Below, in pieces: positions 13,401 through 25,400 of a stretch of 64,000 nt of DNA (the stretch's first letter is position 1; every line of letters begins with the position of its first letter). Under the pieces are notes generated by a model. That model was not told the DNA's origin and did not search any database. It saw only the letters and a list, made by a program, of their open reading frames with translations. The DNA comes from Nelumbo lutea (Eukaryota; Streptophyta; Magnoliopsida; Proteales; Nelumbonaceae), in contig JAKGHH010000002.1 of assembly GCA_022828595.1 (NCBI GenBank), positions 111,054,855 through 111,118,854 on the forward strand, in the 5' to 3' direction. The translations under genes were made by a program, and so were the position numbers.

Positions 13401-16400
13401 CTATATTTTTGTTTCATTCTTTTGTTTCTCTCATTTACCCCTCCTGGATATCTCAAGTAGTTCACCCAATGGAGATGAAAATTTTGTGGAGAATAAGGCT
13501 CTGTTGGCCTATTCCAAATTGAATGAAGGCACTGAAGCAATCAGGCCCAAGTCCCTTGCAGTGTCTGAGTTTCATTTTCTGCTTCTTATTGGGGATCAGG
13601 TTAAGGTATGGACATAAACACATTTTGAGCTTCCTAGCTTTGTTTCAATGAGCACATTTTCAAAATCCGATGGATATTGAAAATTAATATCCGAATTTGA
13701 GTCTGATTAAATATTCGAATATTCGATTCGATTCGAACTCGATTAATTAATTATTTTAGATAATTAATAAATATATAAAATAAATATTTTTATTGATATA
13801 AAGTATATAAGTATATAAATTATTGCCTGATCTGATTCAAATTCGATCCGTTTACATCCCTAGTCCCCATACATCATTGTGAATAATATCAAAAGTAGAA
13901 GAATTTCTTTTATTACTTGGTTTAAAAGAATGTCTACATTGTTTTCTCAATTGACAACTTTCACACTCTAGACTAGATAATTGAATAGGCTTGAACAATT
14001 TTGGAAACAAACATCTTAATGAATTGAAGGAAAGATGATTCAAACAATATGCCAAAGAATATTTTGGCTCATTGAATCTGGCCCACTACTATTGCTATTA
14101 ACATGGTGGCTCCGATGTCTTGGAAGATCATCTAGAAGGTAGACTTTGTTCATCTCACGACCACTCCCAATTGTCCTCTTTTACTCTAGATCTTGCAAAA
14201 AACACAATTACCAAAAATAACTAGAAAAAAAAACACAATTACCAAAAAGAAAAGTCATTGAAAATTTCAAAATTTTTGTCAGACTACTTATAGAAAGAAG
14301 ATTATTGTTAAGTTTAGGAACATGTAACTCAGAGAACAAAGTAATGCCATCAGTCACCCTAACCGTCCCTTTCCCAGCAATGGGAATAAGAGAACCATTT
14401 GTTGTATAGACTTTATCTCTACCAGAACACAACTGGTAAGAAGTGAAAAGGGTAGACATATTAGTCATGTGCTCAGATGCTCCTGAGTATACCTGTTCAT
14501 GGGCTGGGCCGGGCCGGGCTCGGGTCGAACTTTGACTCTTTATTAACAGAAAAATGTTAGGCCCGAGCCCGAGTCCGGCCTGACCAACGGGCCTACAACT
14601 TGGGCCTGAGCCCGGCCCTGATAAAAAGCCCGAAGCCCGAAGCCCGACCTAATAAAAGAAATTCAAAATTTTCCCTATTCAAATAGACTTTATCTATTTT
14701 AATTCAGATGTTTTTTCCCCTATTTAAATGAACAATGGGCCTACAAGTGAATCAACAACCTTCTCAAATCAAAAAATTTATTCAAATAGACATCACATAG
14801 GGTTTTTACTTAGGTTTAACTATAGGTCGGGCCGAGTTTACTTAGGTTTAACTATAGGTTGGGCTGGGCCGGGCTCGGGCCCGGCTATTTTGGCAAAGCC
14901 CGAGCCCGGCTCGAATTTATGCGGGCCGGGCTTTTTGGCCCGAGGTTAAGCCCGCGGGCCAAAAAGCCTGTTCAAGCCCGTCTGGGGGTCGGGCCGGCCC
15001 ATCGGGCCACCCGGTCCATGAACAGGTCTACTCCTGAGTCTATAATCTAGGGAGGTCCCTCCTTACTTGAGATGGATGCATAATTTGCAACCACATGAAC
15101 TACCTATATGAGCAAAAGAAGTAGTATAACTAGCTCCTAGATTTCTTGCACTTTGCTGCCCGCCTAAAGAACTAGAACCCACCAAATCATTCTTACTCAT
15201 AAGTTGCCCATACTAATCCAATTTAGTTATGACAGCGTACACTACAATGGATTCCATGTTGGCTTGGGTAAGAGGTCCTGATGAGCCTCCAGTAATTGCC
15301 ACATTTGCATTTCCCTTCTTGTTCTTGACCCAAGCTATTATGAGTTGTGGGTGGAGCTTCCAACAGGTGTCTCTGGTATGCTTAGATTTCTTGTAGTAGT
15401 CACACACCAAGTCCTTATCCTCCCTCCCGATCTCACTACTCCCTCTATCTCCATTTGGCTTAGGTTTGATTGTACTAACCATTAGCTGACTGGTTAATCC
15501 TAGACTGTCTCAACATGACATTTTTCCTAGCCTCCTCTTCGGTTACAAAAGCATAATTTTGAGAAAGAGTCATACTTTCCCTGGAAAGGATGTATTGCCT
15601 GACAATATCGAATTTAGGGTTTAGTCTAGCCAAGAACTCAAAGACCCTGTTCTTCTCCACCAACTTCTGATAGGTTGTTGCATCCTTCGTACTCTCCCAA
15701 ACCACAATCTCTAAATGATCTATCTCCTGCTTGTTTTTAGCATGGAGAAATACATAACAAGAGGTCTATCTCCCTATTTTGTATTAATCACTTGATTCCT
15801 CAATTGATAGGTTCTGGCTACATTTTGTTTCTAGGAATAGGTCACAGTCACTCCATCCCAAATTTCTTTTGTAGTATTAGCCCACAATTTTTTTATCAAT
15901 GTGTGGTAACATGGAATTACATAGCCAAGACATCACCATGTAATTTTTTTGTACCCACTGGGAGGAATCTATATCAGGCTTTTCCTCTTTGGTGATGTAC
16001 CCCAATTTCCTACAAGCCCCAATAGCCATCTTGGATGATTGGGCCCATTCTAAATAATTTGTACTATCCGATTTCATTGTGGTAATAATCCTAGATCCAA
16101 AAGGATCACTGGTACTTCCTATACCTAGACCTAGGTCACCAACTGACTTCTACTTAGTACTTCAATCCTTTATTTTAGTTTAATCAGTTCAAAAGCAAAA
16201 AGTAACTAGGTAGAAAGCCTCCAGGATAAGATCGATCTCACAAATAGGGGTGGAAAACCTTTCCGAGGGAGTAAAAACCTACCCGGAGAGAAATCTCCCT
16301 TCCTGAGAGTTGTGCGAGAAGATCGGAGAAGAGAAAACAGTGAATCGATCTCTCTAGGAGGCTTAGAAAGAGCCAAAAACCTAGAGGAGTCTAGAAAAGT

Positions 16401-19400
16401 CTAAGCACCCAACACCAAGTCAAAATTGAAGAGTCCAACTCGACTAGGACTCTTCCCTGCACTCCGGTTCTTGATTTTGATGCCAAAGTAGAGATCACCT
16501 TCTTGATGACTGAAACCCACCAAAAAATCCAAGACATGGGCAATCTGAAGTAGATCGATCAGCCCTTTATCTCTTCATGTAGTCGGATAATCTAGGACTG
16601 CATGGGCGAACTCCAAGAAACCCTAGTTGCTTTGATACCAAGTAGAAATCCATTGAATAAAAAAATCTTTAAAGAAGAAAAGAAAAGAAGCGTTTCTTGT
16701 GGAATAAGAGGAGAAAAGAAGAGGTTGAGAAAGAAAGAGAGAGCAAATCAGATATTCAGATCTGGCCGCCGTCTCCATTAGTATCTATATTTGAAGTAAA
16801 AAATAAGTACAATAACTAATATGCCGTTATGGGGTGGTTAACACAAAAAACTCAATAAAAAACTTAGAAACATCACTCTAAAGCATAGTTGTCAAGGCAG
16901 CAAGGCACCCTTGGAGGCTTGCCTCACCTAATAGCCAAGCAGTTTTCTATAGTGTGTTATAAAAAACCTTTAAATTCTTAATTTTTTGATGTTATAATTA
17001 TAAAATAGACATTTTTAAATTAAAATATTCAGTTTGTGTTTTTATATACTAATTCCTTTTTATTATTTTCTTATTTGTTAGGGTTAAATCAACACAAACA
17101 TTGCTAAATGCTGTATTGAACCCTCAAGGACTTCAAAACCTGAACCAATAAGTAAGGAAGAACATAAAAATGTTGTCCAATCAACACATTTTCTTCTTTT
17201 TCTTTACTAATTGTGTGTGTATATACTAATTTCTTCTTCTTCTTCTTTTTCTTCTTCCACCTTTTCTTTTCTTCTATTCCTATAGCAGAAATAGGGGTTG
17301 AGCCCCTATATTTTTTGATTTTCTATATTTTAACATGAAGTTTATACTTTTCTTATGAAAGTTATGGATAATTATTAAGGAAATATGATTATGGAACCTA
17401 GGGAACTACCCTAGGATACATGTTTTTACTTAAAAAATCCATCGCGTAAGTGACAAGGCACCCCCTGTTGCCTGGCGTTGCCTTGGCGCCTTGAAAACTA
17501 TCCTCTAAAGCGTCCCAACAAGCGTGCTGTGGTCCCCATTCCTATCTAAACAAATAATGAACAAAATTAACTAACAAAACTGCACAAAATCCTCAACGTT
17601 AATGAATGGATTTTTCATTGTATTGCTGATAAAAAGTAATTTTTTTGATAGCTCTTGTTTAATATGATCTTTTAATATTATGTAGGTTGTGAATAGAATT
17701 AGTGAACAGATCATAGAGGAGTTGTTTTTTGATCATGCATCAGAACCGGTTTCAGGTGGGGTTATTGGATTATGTAGTGATGCCTCTGCAGGATTGTTCT
17801 ATGCTTATGACCAAAACTCTGTCTTCCAGGTTTGTATATTCTAAAAAGTTATTTTTTTTCTTCTGTTCATTTGTTTTTATGTTGCATTGCCAGCTATAAA
17901 ACTTCAACCTGCTGAATCTGTGCATACTGCAGGTGTCCGTCCGTGATGAAGGCCGAGACATGTGGCAGGTTTACCTAGACATGAAGGAGTTTGCTTCAGC
18001 TTTAGCTCATTGTCGGGATCCATTACAGAGAGACCAAGTATATCTAGTACAGGTAATGGAACATGGTTGTGAATAAAATTAATGTTGTGCTTGATGCAAC
18101 CTAGGTGTTCTTTCTTTTCTTTTCTACTCTATAAGTAAAGAACATGTTTTGCATGTATTTATGTACTTTATAATTTTAAGGAATTGTTTAGTTGTCAAGT
18201 ATAGGAAGAGGAAGAGGAAGAGGAAGAAAGAAGAAGAGTAGAAGAAGAGAAGAGGAAGAAGAAGATGAGTTATGGGAGAGAATAGGGTGTTACTGTTCAC
18301 ACCTAGAATATTTCATTACATATTAAGTCAGAAATTATAGTCATGTCCCTATAAGGGCTCCCAAATTAGAAATAATAGGAAAAGACAACAATGCCCCTAA
18401 AGCCAAATTGACATTCTCAACACTCCCTCTCAAGCTGAGCATAGATAATTAGATATCTATAATGCCCAGCTTGCTGAAGTTTCTATCAAGTTTTGGCTTG
18501 TTGAGACCCTTAGTGAGGCAATCAGCAAGTTGGTTCTCTGACCTAACAAAAGGCACACATATTTCTCCATTAGCTATCTTTTCTCTAATGAAGTGTCTAT
18601 CAACTTCAATATGCTTTGTGCAGTCATGTTGAACAAGGTTATGGGCAATGTTTATGGCAGCTTGATTATCACAGTGTAGCATCATTGGGGTTTCATCTTG
18701 GATCCCAATTTTTGATAACAAAGACTTCAACCATAGCAACTCCGATACACCATGAGCCATAGCTCTATATTAAACTTCAGCACTGGATCGGGCAACGACA
18801 AATTGTTTTTTGCTTTTCCAAGACACAACATTACCTCCTATCAAGGTGTAGTAATCGGAGGTGGATCTTCTATTATCTATAGAACCTGCCCAATCAACAT
18901 CAGTATAAGCTTCAACCTTGAGATATTCCTGGTTAGAGTATAACATTCCTTTACCTGCACACCCCTTTAGGTAGGCAAGAATCCTGTTGACAACCTGCAT
19001 ATGTGAATTTCTTGGACTGTGCATATACTGGCTCACCATGCTAACAACATAGGATATATCAGGTCGAGTCAGGCACAAGTAAAGAAGCCGACCAACAAGC
19101 CTTTGGTAGACACCCTTGTCTGGAAGAATATCTCCATCATCAACACTTAGTTTATGATTGGGGTCAATAGGAGTTTCAACTGGCTTATACCCCAGTTTCC
19201 CAACCTCATGAAGGAGATCAAGGACATACTTCCTCTGTGAAATGAATATCCCTCCCTTTGACCTTGCCACTTCGATTCCAAGAAAGAATATGAGGTTCCT
19301 AAGATCTTTGATTTCAAATTCAGAAGCAAGGAATGACTTTAATTGGTTTATCCCAGAGTGATCATCTCTAGTGACAACCAATGTTCAAAATATCGATATG

Positions 19401-22400
19401 ATACGCATATCGATAGTATCGTATCGGTACTTAGAAATGCTCGAAACTTTTTTTTTTTAGGTTTTTTTTTCAAATTTTGGTTTTTTGGGAAGCTAAAAAC
19501 ATGTTTTTTTATTAAAAAAAGTTGGGGTTTCGAAACACTTCGGAGCGTATCTTTTTCAAAAGATACGATACGATATGCCCGATACGAGGCATATCATATC
19601 GATACTTTAAACCATGGTGACAACAATATCATCCACATACACTACCAACAAGGTGAGTAGGCCATTAACCCTTCGTATAAACAAAGTATGGCCTGCTTGT
19701 GATTGTGAAACCCAATTTTGAGAGTAGTCTTTCTGAATCTATCAAACCAAGCTCTAGGGGACTTTTTAAGCCCATAAAGAGACTTTCTTAAATGACAAGC
19801 CTTCCCCTCTGTTGGGTGAGATTAACCTTGGTGGTAAATCCATGTATACCTCATTTTGAAGATCTCCATTTAGGAATGCATTCTTGACATCCATTTGATA
19901 TAGAGGCCATGAATAATGAGCAGTGAGAGACATAATAACTTGGACAGAGTTGGCTACAAGAGCAAAGGTCTCTTGATAGTCAATCCCATATATTTGGGTG
20001 TATCCTTTTGCCACCAACCTAGCTTTGTATCTTTCAATTGATCCATCAACCCAATGTTTAATGGTATACACCCACTTGCAGCCCACTGGGACCTTGCCTT
20101 TAGGAAGAGGAACAAGCTCCCACGTGTGGTCTTTTAAGAGAGCCTCTATCTCTTGGCTCATAGTATCATTCCACTGAGATGACTGAATTGCATCTGAAAC
20201 ATTAAGAGGAATAGAAACAAAGGAGATAGCAGTAACATAGGCATGATAGGAAGGTGAAAGAGCATCATAAGAAACATAGTTGGTGATGGGGTAGGCAGTA
20301 CATTTCCTTTTTTCCTTTTTTAACTGCATTGGGAAGGTCAAGGTCAGATTGTGAGACATCAAGGTCAATAACAGTAGGAGAAGGAAGTTCAGGGTTGCTT
20401 TTCAGAGTTACCTGGAACCGAGTGATTCGATTGTTGTGGATATTCTGCCTCAGGAGTATCCTTCCTTCTATGCCTTATAAACCACTATTGCCAGGACCGT
20501 TGGAGAGGAACAGGAGGAGGAGTAGGAATACTGTTACTACAAGGGGAAGACGAACTAGGGATGTCCATAGAGGTAGGAACAAGAAAACAAAAAGGAGTTC
20601 GATGTTCACAAACACTCTCCCCCTGAAGAAAAGGACGGGTGGACTGAAAATATGGAGTAGACTCAAGGAATGTAACATCCTTAGATACGTACCTTTGGCC
20701 AGTATGGGGTTCAAAGCACTTGTATCCCTTTTGGATTGGAGAGTAGCCCAAAAAGATTCATTTGACAGATTTATGGTCAATTTTTAGGCCAGGACTCATG
20801 TCATGAACGAAGCAACTACAACCAAAGACTCTGAGAGGCAAACTGAAAATAGGATCCTTAGGAAACAAAAGTTGATGATGGGATTGAAGAGAAAGGGATT
20901 GTGAAGGAAGTCTATTAATACACTGCTACTTCAATTGCATCTCCCCAGAATCGAGTTGGTATATTCATCTAGAAGAGAAGGCCTCTTGCCACCTCAACAA
21001 CATGTCTGTTTTTTTTTCTCTGCTACACCATTCTGTTGCGGACTATGAGAACATGAACTTTGATGAATTGCTCCCTTTCTTTCCAGGAATAATTGCAAAT
21101 TCTTTTCAAGATGCTCCTTAGCATTGCCAAACCGTATTATCTTTGTTAGAGTCGACTATAGAAGGGTAGTATAGGCTTTTTACATTAAGTTATATGTTAA
21201 ATGTAATTATGAGTAGATCTTAAGTTAGCTGATGTGTCTCTCACTTAAGTGAGGGCATAAGAGTAATTCTGATTTGTTTAGAAAGATATAAATAAAGTCT
21301 GGCCGCTAGAGAAGACAAATTTTTCGCTCTAGTTCGACTAGAACAGTTTTCTCTCTTCTTCTTCTTCTTCTTGTTATTATTATTTTCCGAAATCGTGCGG
21401 ACACTATATCTGAATTCTATCATGGTATCAGAGCCACGATAACTAGTTCAGATCAACCTTCTTTTTCTCCCTCTATTCAGCGCATGCTCTCCTAGGGTTT
21501 TGCACAATTCTCGTTGATAGCTAGGAGTTTTGCAAAAAGAAAAAAAATTTCCTGTTCGTGAGGTGTATTGTGAGGGCTTATATTGCCGAAAGTGGAAGAC
21601 AACAGTGGTGTTGTTGCTAAAAGTGGTGAACAACTGTGAGTGTTGCTGAAACCTATGATAGTAGGTACCCTAGTAGTAATCAATCGTTGGTGTGTAGTAT
21701 GGTGACTAATTAGTGAAGTAGAGTGACAAACTATTGGTAGAATTTCTTCCCTTTTTCCTTGTGCAGTTATAGGAGACAGCAGTGAATGCAAGTCCAGTGT
21801 GATGGTCCTTTCTGATTATTTGAATGTGCAGATGACATCTATAAAATTGTATGGTGAGAATTATATGCCTTGGGCTAAATCTGTTGAAGTTTTTCTAAAA
21901 GCTAAGAAGAAAGTAAAGCATGTGAGGGAAGATAAACCCCCAACTGATTCTCAGGGATATGATGAGTGGGAGCAAGAGGATGCGCAAATCATGACATGGC
22001 TATGGAACCCAAAGTCAGTGTGAACTTCATGTTTTTAGATACAACCAAGGAGGTCTGGGATCATGCAAGGAAGCTTTATTCTAGACAAGACAACACTATT
22101 AGGATTTACCAACTGTATATTGGAAGGGTTAGGATGCATCATATGGATGGCCGGACCATGCTAGATGGCTGGGAGAAATTTCAAAAATTTCTTAATTATG
22201 GGGAATCGAATTCCCTATCTTTTGAAAAATTGCATTTTTCATGATTGTTCTTGCACTGAACCGGACCGGATTTGAAACCAGTCAAAGAGGGAGATTTATA
22301 CCTGATATGGATACCACAAATGCAGATCCCAAGGTTGAAGTTCATGTCCAAATCAATCCAAAAACCAGCCTCCACGAAAGATGGCACAGTGTGTAGGTGA

Positions 22401-25400
22401 AGCTGATTCATCAACACAATTTTTAGTAAAACTGCATCTCAACTACTTGGATCGAACTGGGGAAGGTGAGCCTGATGTTCCTCTGATATTTTCTTGCAAA
22501 AAAACATAAGAAAACTGATCTCTAAGTCCTTGAAAGCCTAGGTCGTGATAGGGTTTCTTGGAGGACAAAAGAGAGGAGAGAACAAGAGAGAGTGATCTTC
22601 TAGTCTAGTTCGCCCTTTTCCTCTTGTATCTATTTATGGAGCACTTCTCCTAATCAAATTAGGAGATTATCCAAATCTAATTTGGATATGGACTCTATTA
22701 AGAGATAAGCGTTATCCTCTTAAGAGGATGGGTGCTCCATACCCATTTCCAAACCCAGATTCGACCCAGAGAACATGGCAAATTGTCATGTGACATCTTA
22801 ATCTTATTAATTATGAGCCTTAGGCCCATTAGCTATAAGGCTTACGACCCAAGGGTGTTATTTGGCTAAGGTAGGCTTGATTTGTATGGCGTGGGACCCC
22901 ACAATGACCTCACATAAGTCCACTTGGGTTCGACCCAGTCTTTGTGAAAAGGCTTGGCCGAATTCACTACTAAACGCAATGAACCCCTGAGCACATCACT
23001 ATGGGCTCAATATGGGCCCAACATTTAGACTTAAATGATCATTAAATTCAACAATCCTATGAAGACCCGAGGATAATGGACTTAAGTAAGATAAAGCCTA
23101 TTAGGTAATCAACTCTTAATGGTCTCTTACACTTAACCTCTCGGCCCATAATATATAGATCATATGAATATGTTTTGCAAAACCAAATCTCAAACATAGT
23201 TGAAATTCACTACCGACAGTTCAGGTTTCCATCAAAGAGACTGTAAGCCCTATCATTCACTTTGTCCAACAAAGGGGCCGATCCTATCACTATGATAACC
23301 CACTTAGATGAATTTTCAAACTGCCCCAACATGCCCGGGTTTTGACCCTCAGTGGATCTCACTGATTGGCATATCAAAGACGACCCAATCCAACACCTAG
23401 TGCAGTACCATAATCAAGTCTAGGGGTTGTGTAACTTTTCAATTTTGCCCATCAATCTCCAAGGTCCAGGGCATAACTGGAAAAGGGTCTGGGTTCAATG
23501 TTTCAACCAAACACACACTGCATGTGCTTTGGGTCTAACCCTAAAAGTTGAGACAAGCTTTCCCAACTTCTTTTTGTAGCACATCAGTGTCTGCCTTGGT
23601 AGGATAAACTTCCCAAGTCTATCCAATGGTTGAAAACATTCTAAACTAACACGAGTCTCATAAGTGTCCAGTTTAAGGGGTAATTTCACAGAAAGATACC
23701 AATATCAACATGAAACAATAATGTACTGGCAGCCATATAGTAAGGAAAAACGACCTCCCGTAGAAAGATTAGAGGTTATAAGGATTTGGAACCACCTCCC
23801 ATACCTTTAGCGATGCCAAATAAACCAAAACCAACAAGTTTCAAGCATGCGTCGAACTCAGACAAGGAAGAAAAAATCCAAATATCGAACCAGTATTTTT
23901 CTTGAATTTTTGATTGTACAATCTAGGAAAAATCATAGACACATCAGATGAAGATAAGAACCATACCACAATAACCCTAAAATCAGGTCGCACCAGAGTA
24001 TATCAGATTCAAGGGTTGCCACCAGTACTTGTACGGACTGCTGACATCATCCGGTGGTGGTCTGACATCAGCAGGTCTTCTTGAGTTTGGGAGTTGGTAG
24101 AGGAACCTAGTCCAAGACTTATTGAGTTTGGGAGTTTGGAAGAAGAAGAAGAGTTATGGGAGAGAATAGGGTGTTACTGTTCACACCCAAAATATTTCAT
24201 TATATATTAAGTCAGAAATTACAGTCATGTCCCTATAAGGGTGCAAAATACAAATAATAGGAAAAGACAACAATACACTATAGCCAAGTGCACATTCTCA
24301 ATGTTTAAAGGGCATATCGAGTCCAAAGTCCCACCTTGATTTCTTGGTTATCATTCATAACTCGGTTGTCCTTACTATTAAGTTAATATGTTATTTGTAC
24401 ACCTTATGTGGTCTTTTGGCAGTGTATGATAAATATGATTTCTGTTACAGGCTGAAACTGCTTTCTCCTCAAAAGACTTTGTTAGAGCAGCATCATTTTT
24501 TGCAAAAGTGAGTACTTCACTTTTTTAGTTTAATTATGTTCATGCATTAGGCTTCAAAATATTCATTTTTTACATTAAGATATTGAGCTTCCGTTCCATT
24601 ATTTATGTTAATTATTAACAACCTCTTGGTTAACTTGTAAGAGCCCTGTATGTTTCTTGTAGTGTTTTGCACCACTTGCTATTTAATGTAAAGTAGTTCA
24701 ACCATTATACTATGGTCATTTCTTATTAACAAGAGATTAGCTTGTATACTTTGCTTACATTGGTAATCAAATTCTGTCAGATGTTACAAGGCTCTCTGTA
24801 TCTCTGTCTTTAAGTGGTTTGTGAAATTGAAATTGGTGATACTAGTTGATAAGTAATCATGTTTAATGCATTCCTTACTAAAAAAGCTTGGGAGTAATAA
24901 TATGCATATTATATATTTATTTATCTTATTATTGTGTTGAATGGTGTGTAATTATTTAGGAACTGCCTGGTATGTTGCCTTAGTGATAAGAGAACTCAAT
25001 AAATTCAAGCAATAGCTAGAATCTCTTATTTATGACAGAAAAGATCAAACACACATAGTGGGGCATATAATAAAATGAAATCTGGAATTTGGTGATTGAG
25101 GGATTCTAGTGAAAGCTTGCTGTTTGGAAAAGCGACACTTAAAAAGGTGGGAAAGTAACTCTAATCCAAAGCACTCTTCAAATCTTCCAGTATATTTGTT
25201 TTCTTTATTTTGGCTCCTACCTCAGTTATCAATCTCCTTGAGAAGCTTTGACGTGACTTAAAAAGGTGGGAAAGTAGCTCTAATCCAAAGCACTCTTCAA
25301 ATCTTCCAGTATATTTATTTTCTTTATTTTGGCTCCTACCTCAGTTATCAATCTCCTTGAGAAGCTTTGACGTGACTTCTTGTGCGATGGGTTCCATGAA

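Larger units (their letters stand above)
13863..17598 (-). mobile_element. Copia-2: antisense Ty1/Copia, 5' half
   Basis: The minus-strand order is 5' LTR (17598-16641), primer-binding site (16640-16629), leader, gag (16077-15213), protease region (14468-14208) and pre-integrase/integrase start (14055-13863, NDVWGLG). It stops there; RT, RNase H and the 3' LTR are missing. A GGCC-rich TIR element (14489-15030) splits gag from protease, and a 619-bp MITE splits the LTR. Confidence 0.85.
21144..22117 (+). mobile_element. Copia-4: 5' end of a sense Ty1/Copia
   Basis: The order is 5' LTR (21144-21422), primer-binding site, a leader of about 360 bp, and gag start. It is cut near 22117 by repeat R1 and has no 3' LTR in the window. 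It interrupts the Copia-3 integrase, so it is younger than Copia-3. Its gag is closely like that of Copia-5, but the LTRs differ. Confidence 0.85.
18193..24303 (-). mobile_element. Copia-3: antisense Ty1/Copia with nested insertions
   Basis: Minus-strand order: 5' LTR and leader (24303 to about 23750), a break filled by Copia-4 and repeat R1 (21144-23750), the C-terminal integrase (about 21130-20480), RT (20368-18770, split by a MITE), RNase H (to 18449), polypurine tract (18434-18423) and 3' LTR (18422-18193). gag, protease and most of the integrase are missing. Target duplication is not convincing (TTAGT versus TTTAA). Confidence 0.82.

Noticed and set aside
14728..15050. GC-rich open readings as a gene
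   Set aside because: They lie in the GGCC-rich arms of a TIR element; the protein is low complexity (Gly/Pro/Ala/Arg) without a family pattern.
21423..21434. tRNA gene fragment
   Set aside because: It is only a 12-base primer-binding site next to an LTR.
18193..24303. Target duplication for Copia-3
   Set aside because: The candidate 5-mers (TTAGT and TTTAA) agree at only three positions.
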